A DNA stretch of 64,000 nt. It comes from Virgibacillus salexigens. GTDB taxonomy: Bacteria > Bacillota > Bacilli > Bacillales > Amphibacillaceae. Location of the stretch: contig NZ_BNEO01000008.1 of assembly GCF_014905415.1 (NCBI RefSeq), positions 1 through 64,000 of the forward strand. Reading direction: 5' to 3'. This document shows positions 1-8,011 of the stretch, piece after piece. A program made the translations under genes and the position numbers. Every line of letters starts with the position of its first letter. Position 1 is the stretch's first letter. The notes under the pieces are model-generated. The model was not told the origin of the DNA. It searched no databases and was given only the letters and a program-made list of their open reading frames with translations.

Positions 1-91
1 AAGTAGGGGGTGGACAGTATTACGGACGGGATCAAGTCCCACGGGCGCTTACGTCCTACCCCGACTACCTAAAGAATAACCTATAAAACAT

Positions 92-170
92 AAGGTCAAC
101 CAGAAAAATATCATATTTCCGGTTGACCTTATAATACGAACGGGCGCTTTAACGGAATAAAAGAGCGTTC
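92..170. repeat. Composite inverted repeat plus GGGC-GGAATAA-GCG hairpin (copy 1)
   Basis: A near-perfect inverted repeat (92-101 with 121-130, arms AAGGTCAACC and GGTTGACCTT) is followed by an imperfect hairpin at 138-170 that opens with GAACGGGCGC, contains GGAATAA and closes with GAGCGTTC. The 22 bases at 126-147 recur at 1501-1522 with one mismatch, again directly after an inverted repeat. Seen directly. Function is unknown; the position between small accessory genes suggests an intergenic repeat family. Confidence 0.7.
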
Positions 171-180
171 AAATTTCATT

Positions 181-220
181 ATCGGGCCATTATCTGGAAT
201 AACTTATTGTGGAGCGATGC
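181..220. repeat. Related hairpin repeat (copy 2)
   Basis: ATCGGGCC at the left, TGGAATAA in the middle and GAGCGAT at the right follow the same order as the 138-170 unit, with ATCG/CGAT ends able to pair. It is a more diverged member of the same family. A further partial start, ACGGGCGCTT, lies at 41-50. Nothing else is recognisable in 1-357. Confidence 0.45.
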
Positions 221-357
221 CTTTAAAGAAAATTAGATTTGTAGGTTCAAGGTTGTGAAAATTTTGTATTTAAAGTAACGGGTAAAAGAATTGAACAAGG
301 AATTTTAATTCTAAACAGAGAATGTTAAATGTTTTCCAGACGAAAGGGGATATTTAT

Positions 358-744
358 ATGACCAAATGGTTAGGGTCTGCAGGAGTTTGTGTTATAGAAA
401 AAAAGTACTGATGGTACTTCAGGGAACAACGGATGAACCAAAGCGTTGATCTGTTCCTTCTGGTAGCTTAGAAGAGGGTGAAACTTTTGAAGAATGTTGT
501 GTTAGAGAAATAAGGGAAGAAACAGGTTATGATGTTGAAATACTTCGACCTATTTTTAAAAAGGAAAGTCAATACGGAGAAGCTAAATATTTTGAAGGGA
601 AGATTATTGGTGGAAAAGCAAAAATTCAAGACCCTGATAATCTAATTTATGATATAGCTTGGAAATCAGCAGCAGAAATAGAGAACTAGATTTATCATTT
701 CCAGAAGAAAAATTTTTTTAATCGATTACATTCAAAAAATATAA
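358..744 (+). pseudogene. Nudix hydrolase, multiply broken
   Basis: An ATG at 358 with a GAAAGGGGA ribosome site begins a protein that is out of frame by about position 405, where a run of seven A suggests an indel. The next segment reads as far as a TGA at 447-449, at a place where related proteins usually have Trp (TGG). It then gives an intact Nudix box, G-SLEEG-E-7 residues-REIREETGY, at about 462-530. Another frameshift near 685 brings in TAG, and the last readable codons end at TAA 742-744. The family hydrolyses nucleoside diphosphates linked to other moieties. With at least three separate lesions this is a real pseudogene and unlikely to be a sequencing artefact. Confidence 0.85.
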
Positions 745-828
745 TATTCAGCTAATGGGGGGCGATAGTAGGGACAATAAATCCCATAATATAGTTATTA
801 TTTTGAACAGGAAAGGAAGTTTATAGTA

Positions 829-1398
829 ATGAAAGAAATAATGTTTGTTACCACTAATAAAGGGAAGATTGCTTCTGCTCAGAAAGACTTAAATAATATA
901 AAAGTATTACCTATTGAAGCAGACTTGATTGAACCTAGAAGTGATGATATCAAAGAAATTGCTAAACATAAAGTTTTACAAGCGTATGAAATTGTAAAAC
1001 AGCCTTGCATAGCCCTAGATTCAGGTTTTTTTATATCCGAATTAAACGGATTTCCCAAAGCTTATGTAAATCATATGTTGGACACTATTGGAATAAAAGG
1101 AGTTCTAAAATTGATGAATAATGTTCAGAACCGATATAGTGAGTTTAGATCTTGCTTAGCTTACTATGATGGAGAAATAATGGCATTCTTTGAAAGTAAA
1201 TCTCCTGGTATCATATCAAATGAAATTAAAGGAATTGAAAATGACAAAAAATGGTCAGATCTTTGGTATATTTTCATTCCAGAGAACTTTGGTAAAACAT
1301 TAGCTGAATTTAATGAAGAGGATTTTATGAATTATAAAAATGTAAAAGAAGACTCTTGTATGATTAAATTTAGAGAATGGTATAACGATACCTTTTAA
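829..1398 (+). CDS. HAM1-like non-canonical purine NTP pyrophosphatase
   Basis: The 189-residue protein has the HAM1/RdgB layout: an N-terminal nucleotide-binding motif TTNKGK (residues 8-13) in place of the usual SGNxxK, and ALDSGFFI...LNGFPKAYV (62-80), which corresponds to the family DDSGL...LxGxPG segment. Family members hydrolyse dITP/XTP to the monophosphate and pyrophosphate, clearing damaged purines. The C-terminal third is diverged and the first Asp of the usual DDSG is Leu, so specificity may differ from a housekeeping enzyme. Start ATG 829 follows GGAAAGGAAG. It sits between two pseudogenes and hairpin repeats, so it looks like an accessory paralogue rather than the core rdgB gene. 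Confidence 0.7.
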   Translation: MKEIMFVTTNKGKIASAQKDLNNIKVLPIEADLIEPRSDDIKEIAKHKVLQAYEIVKQPCIALDSGFFISELNGFPKAYVNHMLDTIGIKGVLKLMNNVQNRYSEFRSCLAYYDGEIMAFFESKSPGIISNEIKGIENDKKWSDLWYIFIPENFGKTLAEFNEEDFMNYKNVKEDSCMIKFREWYNDTF

Positions 1399-1417
1399 TT
1401 AATAGCTTTATTAAGCA

Positions 1418-1450
1418 AACGGGGCTTTTCAGGAATAAAAGTGCAGCCTA
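1418..1450. repeat. Hairpin repeat (copy 3)
   Basis: AACGGGGC followed by CAGGAATAA and GTGCAG, in the same order and spacing as the 138-170 repeat, starts 20 bases after the HAM1-like gene stop. Diverged copy. Confidence 0.45.
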
Positions 1451-1480
1451 CATACAGTAAAACACTCTTCCGCAAAAGTT

Positions 1481-1541
1481 TAACCAGAAATATCTGGTTA
1501 ACCTTATATTACGAACGGGCGCAAATAAGGAATGAGCGCCC
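1481..1541. repeat. Composite inverted repeat plus hairpin (copy 4)
   Basis: TAACCAGA (1481-1488) pairs with TCTGGTTA (1493-1500). This is followed by the shared 22-mer at 1501-1522 and a hairpin with perfect GGGCGC (1517-1522) and GCGCCC (1536-1541) arms enclosing AAGGAAT. The unit lies just before the cxxc_20_cxxc gene. It matches copy 1 in both parts, which shows that the inverted repeat and the hairpin travel together. Confidence 0.7.
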
Positions 1542-1586
1542 TTTCTTGCAGAAATAGGCAATTTTGCAAAACAAGGGGGGATTAAA

Positions 1587-1895
1587 ATGCCTACTTGCGA
1601 GAATTGCAACAATAAATGGAGCTGGAAACAAACCATCAAAAAAACTGCTACATTGGACTCTGCAATAACCTGCCCTTATTGTGGAGAAAAACAATATCAA
1701 ACACAAAAATCAAAAACAAAATGCGCTTTATTAACTCCTGTTATTCTACTACCTATGCTATTGAACTTTTTCTTTGAACCAGGAATACATGTGCCAATTT
1801 TACTTGCTGTTCTCTTCCTGTTAGCTATGTCGCTTTTTCCGTTTTTAGTGGAGATAGGTAATAAGGAAGAGTACATTAACTTTTTCGATAAGTAA
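1587..1895 (+). CDS. cxxc_20_cxxc zinc-ribbon membrane protein
   Basis: The 102-residue protein has the layout of the TIGR04104 (cxxc_20_cxxc) family: CENC at residues 4-7, aromatic WSWKQ at 11-15, then CPYC at 29-32, giving a four-cysteine zinc ribbon. Two hydrophobic segments follow (about 46-63 and 67-88), so the ribbon is a small cytosolic head on a two-pass membrane protein. Function of the family is not established. A paralogue with the same layout lies at 13606-13905. Start ATG 1587 follows AAGGGGGG. Repeats flank it on both sides. Confidence 0.8.
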   Translation: MPTCENCNNKWSWKQTIKKTATLDSAITCPYCGEKQYQTQKSKTKCALLTPVILLPMLLNFFFEPGIHVPILLAVLFLLAMSLFPFLVEIGNKEEYINFFDK

Positions 1896-1905
1896 GGACA
1901 AGAAA

Positions 1906-1946
1906 GACGGGATTTCCGGAATCGGGCTATATTGTCGCGCATATAG
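1906..1946. repeat. Hairpin repeat (copy 5)
   Basis: GACGGGATTTCCGGAATCGGGC followed by GTCGCGC keeps the GGG-GGAAT-GCG order of the family, just downstream of the zinc-ribbon gene. Most diverged copy near the left end. Confidence 0.35.
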
Positions 1947-2005
1947 TGGTCATTTATTTTCAGGAAACGTTGTAAAAAGTCTAAAATAATTGAGTGGGTG
2001 AATTT

Positions 2006-2338
2006 ATGAGGACTAGCCTTGTTAAAGCAACAGAAAATGATGCAGAATCTATTTTTGATATTCAAGTTAAGGCATTTATACCATTGTTAGGGTAGTACAG
2101 AGAATAAAAAGACCTAATGGTGGTTTTTATAAGATATTAGTTGACGGTGAAATTGTAGGCGCTATCTGCATTTTTTGGAAAGAGGATGCATAGTTTTGGA
2201 TTAGTCCAATGCTTATTTTACCTTCTTATCAAGGCAAAGGAATAGGGACGTACGATAATGTAATTGGGATACGATGATGTAGCTGGTTCCAAGTATCATA
2301 AAGGAAATGATACAATTGCTTTATTAGTCGAGAAATAA
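2006..2338 (+). pseudogene. GNAT N-acetyltransferase, broken
   Basis: ATG 2006 begins a GNAT-like N terminus (VKATENDAESIFDIQVKAF). The frame hits TAG at about 2093 where a stretch of some 25 codons seems lost. It resumes as IKRPNGGFYKILVDGEIVGAI, meets a second TAG near 2191 between EDA and FWISP (probably a former Gln codon), and then shows the acetyl-CoA loop motif LPSYQGKGIG. The final codons end at TAA 2336-2338. GNAT enzymes transfer acetyl groups from acetyl-CoA. Two stops and a deletion mark it as dead. Confidence 0.8.
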
Positions 2339-2388
2339 GTCAAAAGGATAAAAGGTCATACGACAGTATTATTGTACTAAAACCATAG

Positions 2389-2418
2389 AAAAGGTGAGGC
2401 GGTTAAACCTCACCTTTT
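2389..2418. terminator. Intrinsic terminator at the end of the CynX-like gene
   Basis: Arms AAAAGGTGAGG (2389-2399) and CCTCACCTTTT (2408-2418) with an eight-base loop. The minus-strand stop codon lies in the loop. It can also end plus-strand transcription from the broken GNAT gene. Confidence 0.8.
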
Positions 2419-3641
2419 GTTGATTTTGGTTCAAAAGAGATCTTTTCATTTTTACCTGCAATTGTACCAAAAAAGGCAATACATAAGGAAGCTGTCATTA
2501 GAATAGCTAGCGGCACAGCCCAACCGTTTGTCCATCCCGCAATCGATCCAAGAAGAAATGGTCCAAGTGCTGCAATCATATATCCAATCGATTGTGCCAT
2601 ACTTGATAACTGTGAAGATTCCGAAACGGTGTTCGTACGGAGAACAAAGAACATCATTGCTAAGCTAAATGTTGTTCCAGCACCGATACCAGTTAATATG
2701 AGAAAAGCAATGATTACATCAGATGATGTGAGAGTAATTCCCAATAAGCCAAAGAAAAAGAGTAGACCAGAAATACATGCAATCAGGCGCTGACTTTGAA
2801 GTCTTGCAGCAATAATTGGTGCTATAAAAGTAGTCGGGATGAGCCCTAGTTGATAAATAGCAATGAGCCATCCAGCTTCACTCTCAGTAAATCCTTTTGT
2901 TAGTAAAATATCTGGTAACCATGTAAATAAACTATACGGTATTAAAGATTGTAGTCCCATAAAGAATGTTACTGCCCATGCAATTTTTGATTTAAATATA
3001 GCTTTAGATGGTTGGCTTTTTACTTCCACAAACACTTTTTTATTCGATGAACGAATCGCTGGTAGTCGAAGCAATAACACAATTATCGAAAGAAAAGAAA
3101 GTAAACTCCAAATTTGCATTGCATTTCGCCAATCTAATGTAGCTATTGAAGCTATGGGTACGGAAACGCCGGAAGCGAGCGCACCAAAAATATTCATAGA
3201 GACGGAATAAAGTCCTGTCATCAACCCGATATGAAAGGGAAAACTGGATTTTATTAACCCTGGCATGAGGATATTACCAACCGCAATCGCCATACCAAGC
3301 AAGAGTGTACCAAAAAGTAAGATGGAAATGCCACCTAGTGATCGAATAACGATACCTAAGGATAAAAATATCATGGCAATGAAAAGCGTTATCTCCATCC
3401 CAAATTTACTTGATAATTTTGGAACAAATGGTGAGAAAATTCCAAAAGCAAGTAATGGAAGTGTATTGACTAGACCGATCATGGAATTGGAAGCCGCTAA
3501 TTCCTCACGAAAAAAGGGAATGAGTGGTCCAACAGAAGTAATCGGGGAACGTAATGTTGCAGCAATAAGTAAGATAACTAAAATTAATAATATTGTATAA
3601 TAACGTTGTTTTGTGTATGTTGAAAAGGTAAAGCGAGGCAT
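2403..3641 (-). CDS. CynX/NimT-family MFS transporter
   Basis: The 412-residue, roughly 12-helix protein matches the CynX/NimT (YycB-like) branch of the major facilitator superfamily: N-terminal ATLRSPITSVGPLIPFFREEL, a middle loop rich in Lys/Ser (about 195-215), and a C-terminal bundle with FTWLPDILL and GIGAGTTFSLAM. Family members export small anions or drugs (cyanate, 2-nitroimidazole), but substrate cannot be read from sequence. It is transcribed alone on the minus strand; the start ATG is preceded by AAAGGAGT on that strand. Full length and intact. Confidence 0.85.
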   Translation of the reverse strand: MPRFTFSTYTKQRYYTILLILVILLIAATLRSPITSVGPLIPFFREELAASNSMIGLVNTLPLLAFGIFSPFVPKLSSKFGMEITLFIAMIFLSLGIVIRSLGGISILLFGTLLLGMAIAVGNILMPGLIKSSFPFHIGLMTGLYSVSMNIFGALASGVSVPIASIATLDWRNAMQIWSLLSFLSIIVLLLRLPAIRSSNKKVFVEVKSQPSKAIFKSKIAWAVTFFMGLQSLIPYSLFTWLPDILLTKGFTESEAGWLIAIYQLGLIPTTFIAPIIAARLQSQRLIACISGLLFFFGLLGITLTSSDVIIAFLILTGIGAGTTFSLAMMFFVLRTNTVSESSQLSSMAQSIGYMIAALGPFLLGSIAGWTNGWAVPLAILMTASLCIAFFGTIAGKNEKISFEPKSTKGEV

Positions 3642-3867
3642 ATAGATACTCCTTTAACAATAGACTTAATTTTTGATAATAAGAATATAATCATAACAAA
3701 AATCAAGGACTTGCGGAAGAAAAAGTTTATTTACAATTCGTGAGGATCATTTGTTGTGGAGATTGAGGAAGCAACAGGGGCACTGCGCTATTAAATGGGG
3801 TTACTATTGTATATACTGGTATAAGAGAAATGCTTCGTTCCACAGTTAGAAAAAAGGAGGTTTAATA

Positions 3868-4296
3868 TTGGAATCAAAAATTCATGCTCATTTTTTAGAA
3901 AGATTGTTGGCTCGTTTTTTAGACTTCAATATCTTAACCGTTCTCATTAGTTTATTATTTTTTGTGTTAACAGGAGATTTCTCCATTGATTGGAGAAGCG
4001 GGATGACTTGGGATATATTTTACGCATTGTATTTAGTTGTTACTCCGGTACTTTGGTCAGGATTTATTATTGGAAAACGTATTTGTAAAATTAGATTAAT
4101 ACGTACCGATGGTAATAGTGTTCAGCTTTCAAATACTTTTTTTAGAGAAGTTATTGGTTTTCATCTAATTGGCATACTTACACTTGGATTATCGTTATTT
4201 ATAAGTGTTTTTATGGTTCTATTCCGAAAAGACAAAAGGGCTATTCACGATATGTTGGGCGGGACTTACGTAGGTAAAGCCTATCCATCTTTTTAA
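3868..4296 (+). CDS. RDD family membrane protein
   Basis: 142 residues with the RDD signature RLLARFLDF near residues 12-20 and about three hydrophobic helices, followed by a basic C terminus (FRKDKRAIHDMLGGTYV) typical of the family. RDD proteins are small integral membrane proteins, some implicated in Na+/H+ antiport. The start is TTG 3868, chosen because AAAGGAGG lies 7 bases upstream. A following stretch at about 4313-4390 reads as a coding-like fragment (VDPNGENEERLKIWRTSEL) with no start and may be a gene remnant. Confidence 0.75.
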   Translation: MESKIHAHFLERLLARFLDFNILTVLISLLFFVLTGDFSIDWRSGMTWDIFYALYLVVTPVLWSGFIIGKRICKIRLIRTDGNSVQLSNTFFREVIGFHLIGILTLGLSLFISVFMVLFRKDKRAIHDMLGGTYVGKAYPSF

Positions 4297-4421
4297 AATC
4301 AATGAAAATTTGTAAGGGTTGATCCAAATGGAGAAAATGAAGAACGATTAAAAATTTGGAGAACTTCTGAGCTTTTTAATTTGTGCTAACGCTTTTGCAG
4401 CATTAAGAAAGGAGGGATAGT

Positions 4422-5060
4422 ATGAACAAAAAATTCTTACGAACGGTTCTTTGGTCACTATTTGTATCGATCTTATTACTAGCATGTATATGGTTGTTTT
4501 TTAAAAATATGGAATTAGAAGATGAAAACGAAAGATACGAAAAATATATCGAAAATATTGCTATTCAATATATGGAAGAAGTGGATCAATCGGTTTTATT
4601 CTTAGATGATATTGTGCAGGAAGTGTCCAAACAAAATAGCTTAACTCAACATCAAAAAGAGGACCTTGTTGAAACGTTTAATAATTTTTCATTGCATATT
4701 CAAGATATGCAAGAACTACTTGTTGAAACCACTCCTATTGAAAAAGAAGAACTTCCAATTCAAGAAACAGTTAAGAAAGCCAAGAAGTACTGCAACCATT
4801 TCAATCGAGTAGAAATGTCTACGAAAGAAATCTCTTTCGATTATATGGAAATATCAACGTTAGAAGAAGTCAAGGATTTTACAGAGCAATTATCTAAGGT
4901 TGCAACAGTAAAAGAAGAAGAGAAAGAGAATACATGGACAAGTACCTATTGGAAAAGTAAGCTAGATTCGTATGAGAGAGCTACGTATGAATTTAAAAAC
5001 AAGTATCACTTTTTAGATGCAGGCGATTTTTGGACGGAAACAAACAAGACTTGTGGTTAA
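4422..5060 (+). CDS. Hypothetical membrane-anchored protein
   Basis: Not recognised. The 212-residue protein has a short basic N terminus, one hydrophobic helix (about residues 9-28), and then a hydrophilic, Glu/Lys-rich, largely helical extracytoplasmic part with coiled-coil character (about 30-100 and 150-205). Two cysteines sit in the outer part (in KKYCNHF and at the C-terminal TCG). Start ATG follows AAAGGAGGG. It stands alone between the RDD protein and the kinase-like gene. Confidence 0.65.
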   Translation: MNKKFLRTVLWSLFVSILLLACIWLFFKNMELEDENERYEKYIENIAIQYMEEVDQSVLFLDDIVQEVSKQNSLTQHQKEDLVETFNNFSLHIQDMQELLVETTPIEKEELPIQETVKKAKKYCNHFNRVEMSTKEISFDYMEISTLEEVKDFTEQLSKVATVKEEEKENTWTSTYWKSKLDSYERATYEFKNKYHFLDAGDFWTETNKTCG

Positions 5061-5314
5061 TGGGCTTACTAGAAAAAAGAACAATATGGCATCGATACAA
5101 AGGACAATCTATAGGAATAAGTAGTAATGGAAGGATGGAAGAAGGAAAGTGAAAATATAGTTATAGAATAGAAGAATTGGTTTATACCCATTTGCCATTC
5201 CCATTTTTAAAAAGTTCACCGTCTCCTATTGCTTCCATAATGATCAATATAAATTATAATTCATCTAATAGATAAATTTATCAAGAAATCGATTTTGAAA
5301 GGAGGAACAGCCAG

Positions 5315-6103
5315 ATGTCAAGTGGTCAACCGGAAGAAAAGCTATCAGGAGGGAATATCTCTAGTGTCTATCGTTCTGGAGAAACGGTGAAACGAGACTT
5401 GAACCCAAATAGTACAAAGATTCATAAGTTATTAAAGCATTTGGAGGACAAAGGTTTTAGCTATTCTCCAAGATTTTTTGGAATGGATGAACAAGGAAGG
5501 GAACTATTATCATTTATTAAAGGGGAGGCAGGAAATTATCCTGTAAAAGAATACATGTGGGCGGATGATGTTTTAAAAGAAATAGCCAGCATGCTCCGTC
5601 TATATCATGATTCGGTTCGTGACGTTTCATTTAATGATTGGGAGTCAATCGATAACACCCCACAACCATATGAAGTTCTATGTCATAATGATTTTGCGAT
5701 TTACAACATTATCTTTGACGATGAACGACCAGTAGGAATTATTGACTTTGACGTTGCTGGACCTGGTCCAAGAATGTGGGATATAGCGTATACCCTTTAT
5801 ACTTGTGTTCCCTTAAGTAGATTTTATCTTACAGAAAAAGGTGAAAAAGTGTATTATCATGCATCAAAGCACGCCGACCGTATAAAACAGCGAGTTCAAT
5901 TGTTTCTTGAATCATACGGCGAGCGAATAGAAGATAAGTGTTTGGAAATGGTATTGTTACGATTAGAAGGATTAACCCAAACCATTATTAGAAAAGCTAA
6001 TGAAGGTGATCGTGCTTTTCAAAAGATGATAGACGAAGGGCATCTGGAACATTATTATAAGGATATTTCCTTCATTCGTGAATATGGGAGAGATTGGATA
6101 TAA
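5315..6103 (+). CDS. Aminoglycoside phosphotransferase (APH)-fold kinase
   Basis: 262 residues with the PF01636 catalytic core: HNDFAIYN (catalytic Asp126, Asn131) and IIDFDVAGPGPR (Mg-binding Asp144 and Asp146). The N lobe carries GGNISSVYRSGETVKR as a reduced glycine-rich loop with a candidate ATP-contacting Lys. Members phosphorylate aminoglycosides, choline, thiamine or other hydroxyl substrates; specificity cannot be assigned. Start ATG follows AAAGGAGG. The next gene is a GNAT acetyltransferase in the same direction, 61 bases on, a pairing common among small-molecule-modifying genes, but resistance is not shown. Confidence 0.8.
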   Translation: MSSGQPEEKLSGGNISSVYRSGETVKRDLNPNSTKIHKLLKHLEDKGFSYSPRFFGMDEQGRELLSFIKGEAGNYPVKEYMWADDVLKEIASMLRLYHDSVRDVSFNDWESIDNTPQPYEVLCHNDFAIYNIIFDDERPVGIIDFDVAGPGPRMWDIAYTLYTCVPLSRFYLTEKGEKVYYHASKHADRIKQRVQLFLESYGERIEDKCLEMVLLRLEGLTQTIIRKANEGDRAFQKMIDEGHLEHYYKDISFIREYGRDWI

Positions 6104-6164
6104 CTGAACTTCATTGGAGAATAGTAATACAATAGGTTAGCCAAATAACAAGGGGGATTAAAAG

Positions 6165-6602
6165 TTGGACACGTTAACTATAAAAGAACTTCAGTCAAAA
6201 CATGAAATGATGGAAGCTTTTCCTGTCATGAAACAATTACGAACTCACCTAGATGAAGAAACCTATTTGGAGCTTAGCTTAGAAGCAAAAGAGAAAGATA
6301 GATATAAAATGTTTGCATTATTAGATGAAGGCGAAATAATCGCAGTAACTGGATTTAAACCGATGGTAACACTATATTATGGCAGATTTGTTTGGGTTTG
6401 TGATTTAGTAACAGACAAGAATAAACGTTCTAATGGCTATGGTGAAAAACTGCTTTCATATGTTCATAATTGGGCAAAAGCAAACAACTATGAAAGTGTT
6501 GCGTTATCATCGGGGTTACAACGCACGGATGCACATCGCTTTTATGAGAATAGAATGGACTATGACAAAGTCAGTTATGTATTTAAAGCAGCTATGGAGT
6601 AA
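6165..6602 (+). CDS. GNAT family N-acetyltransferase
   Basis: 145 residues. The GNAT fold is seen in [31 protein letters not shown] (about residues 70-104), where the acetyl-CoA loop reads [10 protein letters not shown] in place of Q/RxxGxG/A, and in the terminal [17 protein letters not shown] strand. Start TTG 6165 is preceded by AAGGGGGAT. It probably shares a transcript with the APH-like gene. Substrate unknown. Confidence 0.8.
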   Translation: MDTLTIKELQSKHEMMEAFPVMKQLRTHLDEETYLELSLEAKEKDRYKMFALLDEGEIIAVTGFKPMVTLYYGRFVWVCDLVTDKNKRSNGYGEKLLSYVHNWAKANNYESVALSSGLQRTDAHRFYENRMDYDKVSYVFKAAME

Positions 6603-6787
6603 TATCAATTTTTGACCTTTTGCTTAAAGATAAATACGAATGGCTATATCTTAGTAGAGTTACATATGTAGGGGTAATGAACGCTAGTATTAAAAGATCC
6701 AAAAAAGGACACCTTTGGATAGCCAACAGGGGGAGAGCAAGCCAATAGTGATATTTCGGAATATTATCATTAAAATAATAATTATTA

Positions 6788-7020
6788 TTGATATAAAGTA
6801 TAATGATGGTATACTAATATATAGGAGAAATACGGAAGGTGGAATTGGAATTGCCAACATACTTGTAATGGTTTAGCAACTAAATAGTACATTTCTTTTT
6901 TGAATATTATTATTCAATGACAGGAGAAGTGTGCCTATTTTTAACCATTACAGGGAACGCAGGAAAGTCAGTTGTTTTACTTCCAGCGGGATGCCTATAA
7001 GGTATTCCGCTTTTTTATAG
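6788..7020 (+). ncRNA. Candidate short transcript with its own promoter and terminator
   Basis: The 479-base gap between the GNAT and DUF1062 genes holds a good SigA-type promoter, TTGATA (6788-6793) and TATACT (6810-6815) with a 16-base spacer, and an intrinsic terminator at 6985-7016 (arms AGCGGGATGCC and GGTATTCCGCT, then T6). A transcript of about 195 bases would result. It contains one 27-codon ORF (about 6928-7011) without a convincing ribosome site. It may be a small RNA, a leader peptide or a relic; no known RNA family was recognised. Confidence 0.35.
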
Positions 7021-7081
7021 GAAATCTTTCTCCATTCAACCGTATTTTGCGTTCCTCTGAATAAATAGGAGGAATGAGTGT

Positions 7082-7669
7082 ATGGGTTTCATTAATTTAT
7101 TCACTTATGAGATTATTGCTCAGGAAACGCCTTTTATAAGAAGAAATTGTAATAAATGTAAAACGAACACAGAATTTTATTGTAGTGAGAAATTCAGGAT
7201 GAATGCGAATCAAAAAATAGTTGATATTTGGCTTATTTATAACTGTATACATTGTGAGGGGACTTGGAATTACCCCATTTTATCGAGAGTAAATATTAAT
7301 AAAATGGACTCTAAGGTAATTCGAAAATTTATGAATAATGATAAAGAGACAGTCTGGTACTATGCTTTTCAAATCAACAAATTAAGGAAACTATGTAATG
7401 GCGTTAATACAGATATACGATTCGAGTTAAGAAAAGAAAAGCTCGCCATACTATCTAATGAGATTACTATTAAACTTTGCTATAAATATGATTTTGGTCT
7501 TAGAACCGATAAGCTACTAGCAGAAATTTTTGGCATTTCAAGATCAAAACTAAAAAAATTGTATCAGAATGGAACTATTCTGCTAAATCCAAACATTAAT
7601 ATAAAGAGCAAAGTTATCGATAATTTACAAATTACAGTCATAGGTGATGGTACAAAGTTGATGCTTTGA
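7082..7669 (+). CDS. DUF1062 family protein with zinc ribbon
   Basis: 195 residues matching the DUF1062 layout: two cysteine pairs, CNKC (23-26) and CIHC (55-58), around NTEFYCSEKFRMNANQKIVDIWLIY, which should form a zinc ribbon. The C-terminal part (about 138-170, DKLLAEIFGISRSKLKKLYQNGTILLN) resembles an S4-type RNA-binding motif, an inference from the pattern. The role of the family is unknown. Start ATG 7082 follows AGGAGGAATGAGTG. Confidence 0.7.
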   Translation: MGFINLFTYEIIAQETPFIRRNCNKCKTNTEFYCSEKFRMNANQKIVDIWLIYNCIHCEGTWNYPILSRVNINKMDSKVIRKFMNNDKETVWYYAFQINKLRKLCNGVNTDIRFELRKEKLAILSNEITIKLCYKYDFGLRTDKLLAEIFGISRSKLKKLYQNGTILLNPNINIKSKVIDNLQITVIGDGTKLML

Positions 7670-7758
7670 CAAAATAGTTTAAAAGGAGGTTGAAACAGCA
7701 AGGCATTCTCTAAAAAGGGGGTCAGCCAGTTTATATTGAGCAATCAGATGCGATAGTT

Positions 7759-7796
7759 ACAAAGCGATCATCAAAAATGTTCGCTTTGTTTCTTTT
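7759..7796 (+). terminator. Intrinsic terminator after the DUF1062 gene
   Basis: Arms ACAAAGCGA (7759-7767) and TCGCTTTGT (7781-7789) followed by TTCTTTTTG. The rest of 7670-8011 contains no recognisable gene; a coding-like fragment (GQPVYIEQSDAIVTKRSSK, about 7720-7780) runs into this hairpin and is probably a relic. Confidence 0.75.
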
Positions 7797-8011
7797 TGTG
7801 AAAGTTCTATCGTATGTTTGGGTCATTCTGTTGAAATTAAATTAGCACAGCAGAATAGTTGGAGAATGTTTTTAACTTGTGTCAACGATAGCTGTATTAC
7901 TTCCTTTAAGTATATTATGCAGATATTTTTAAAAATTAATTCTTGTGATAATATATGGAATAATAAAATAATGTAGATATATCATTGAAGGCTAACAGAG
8001 GAGGAATAAAT

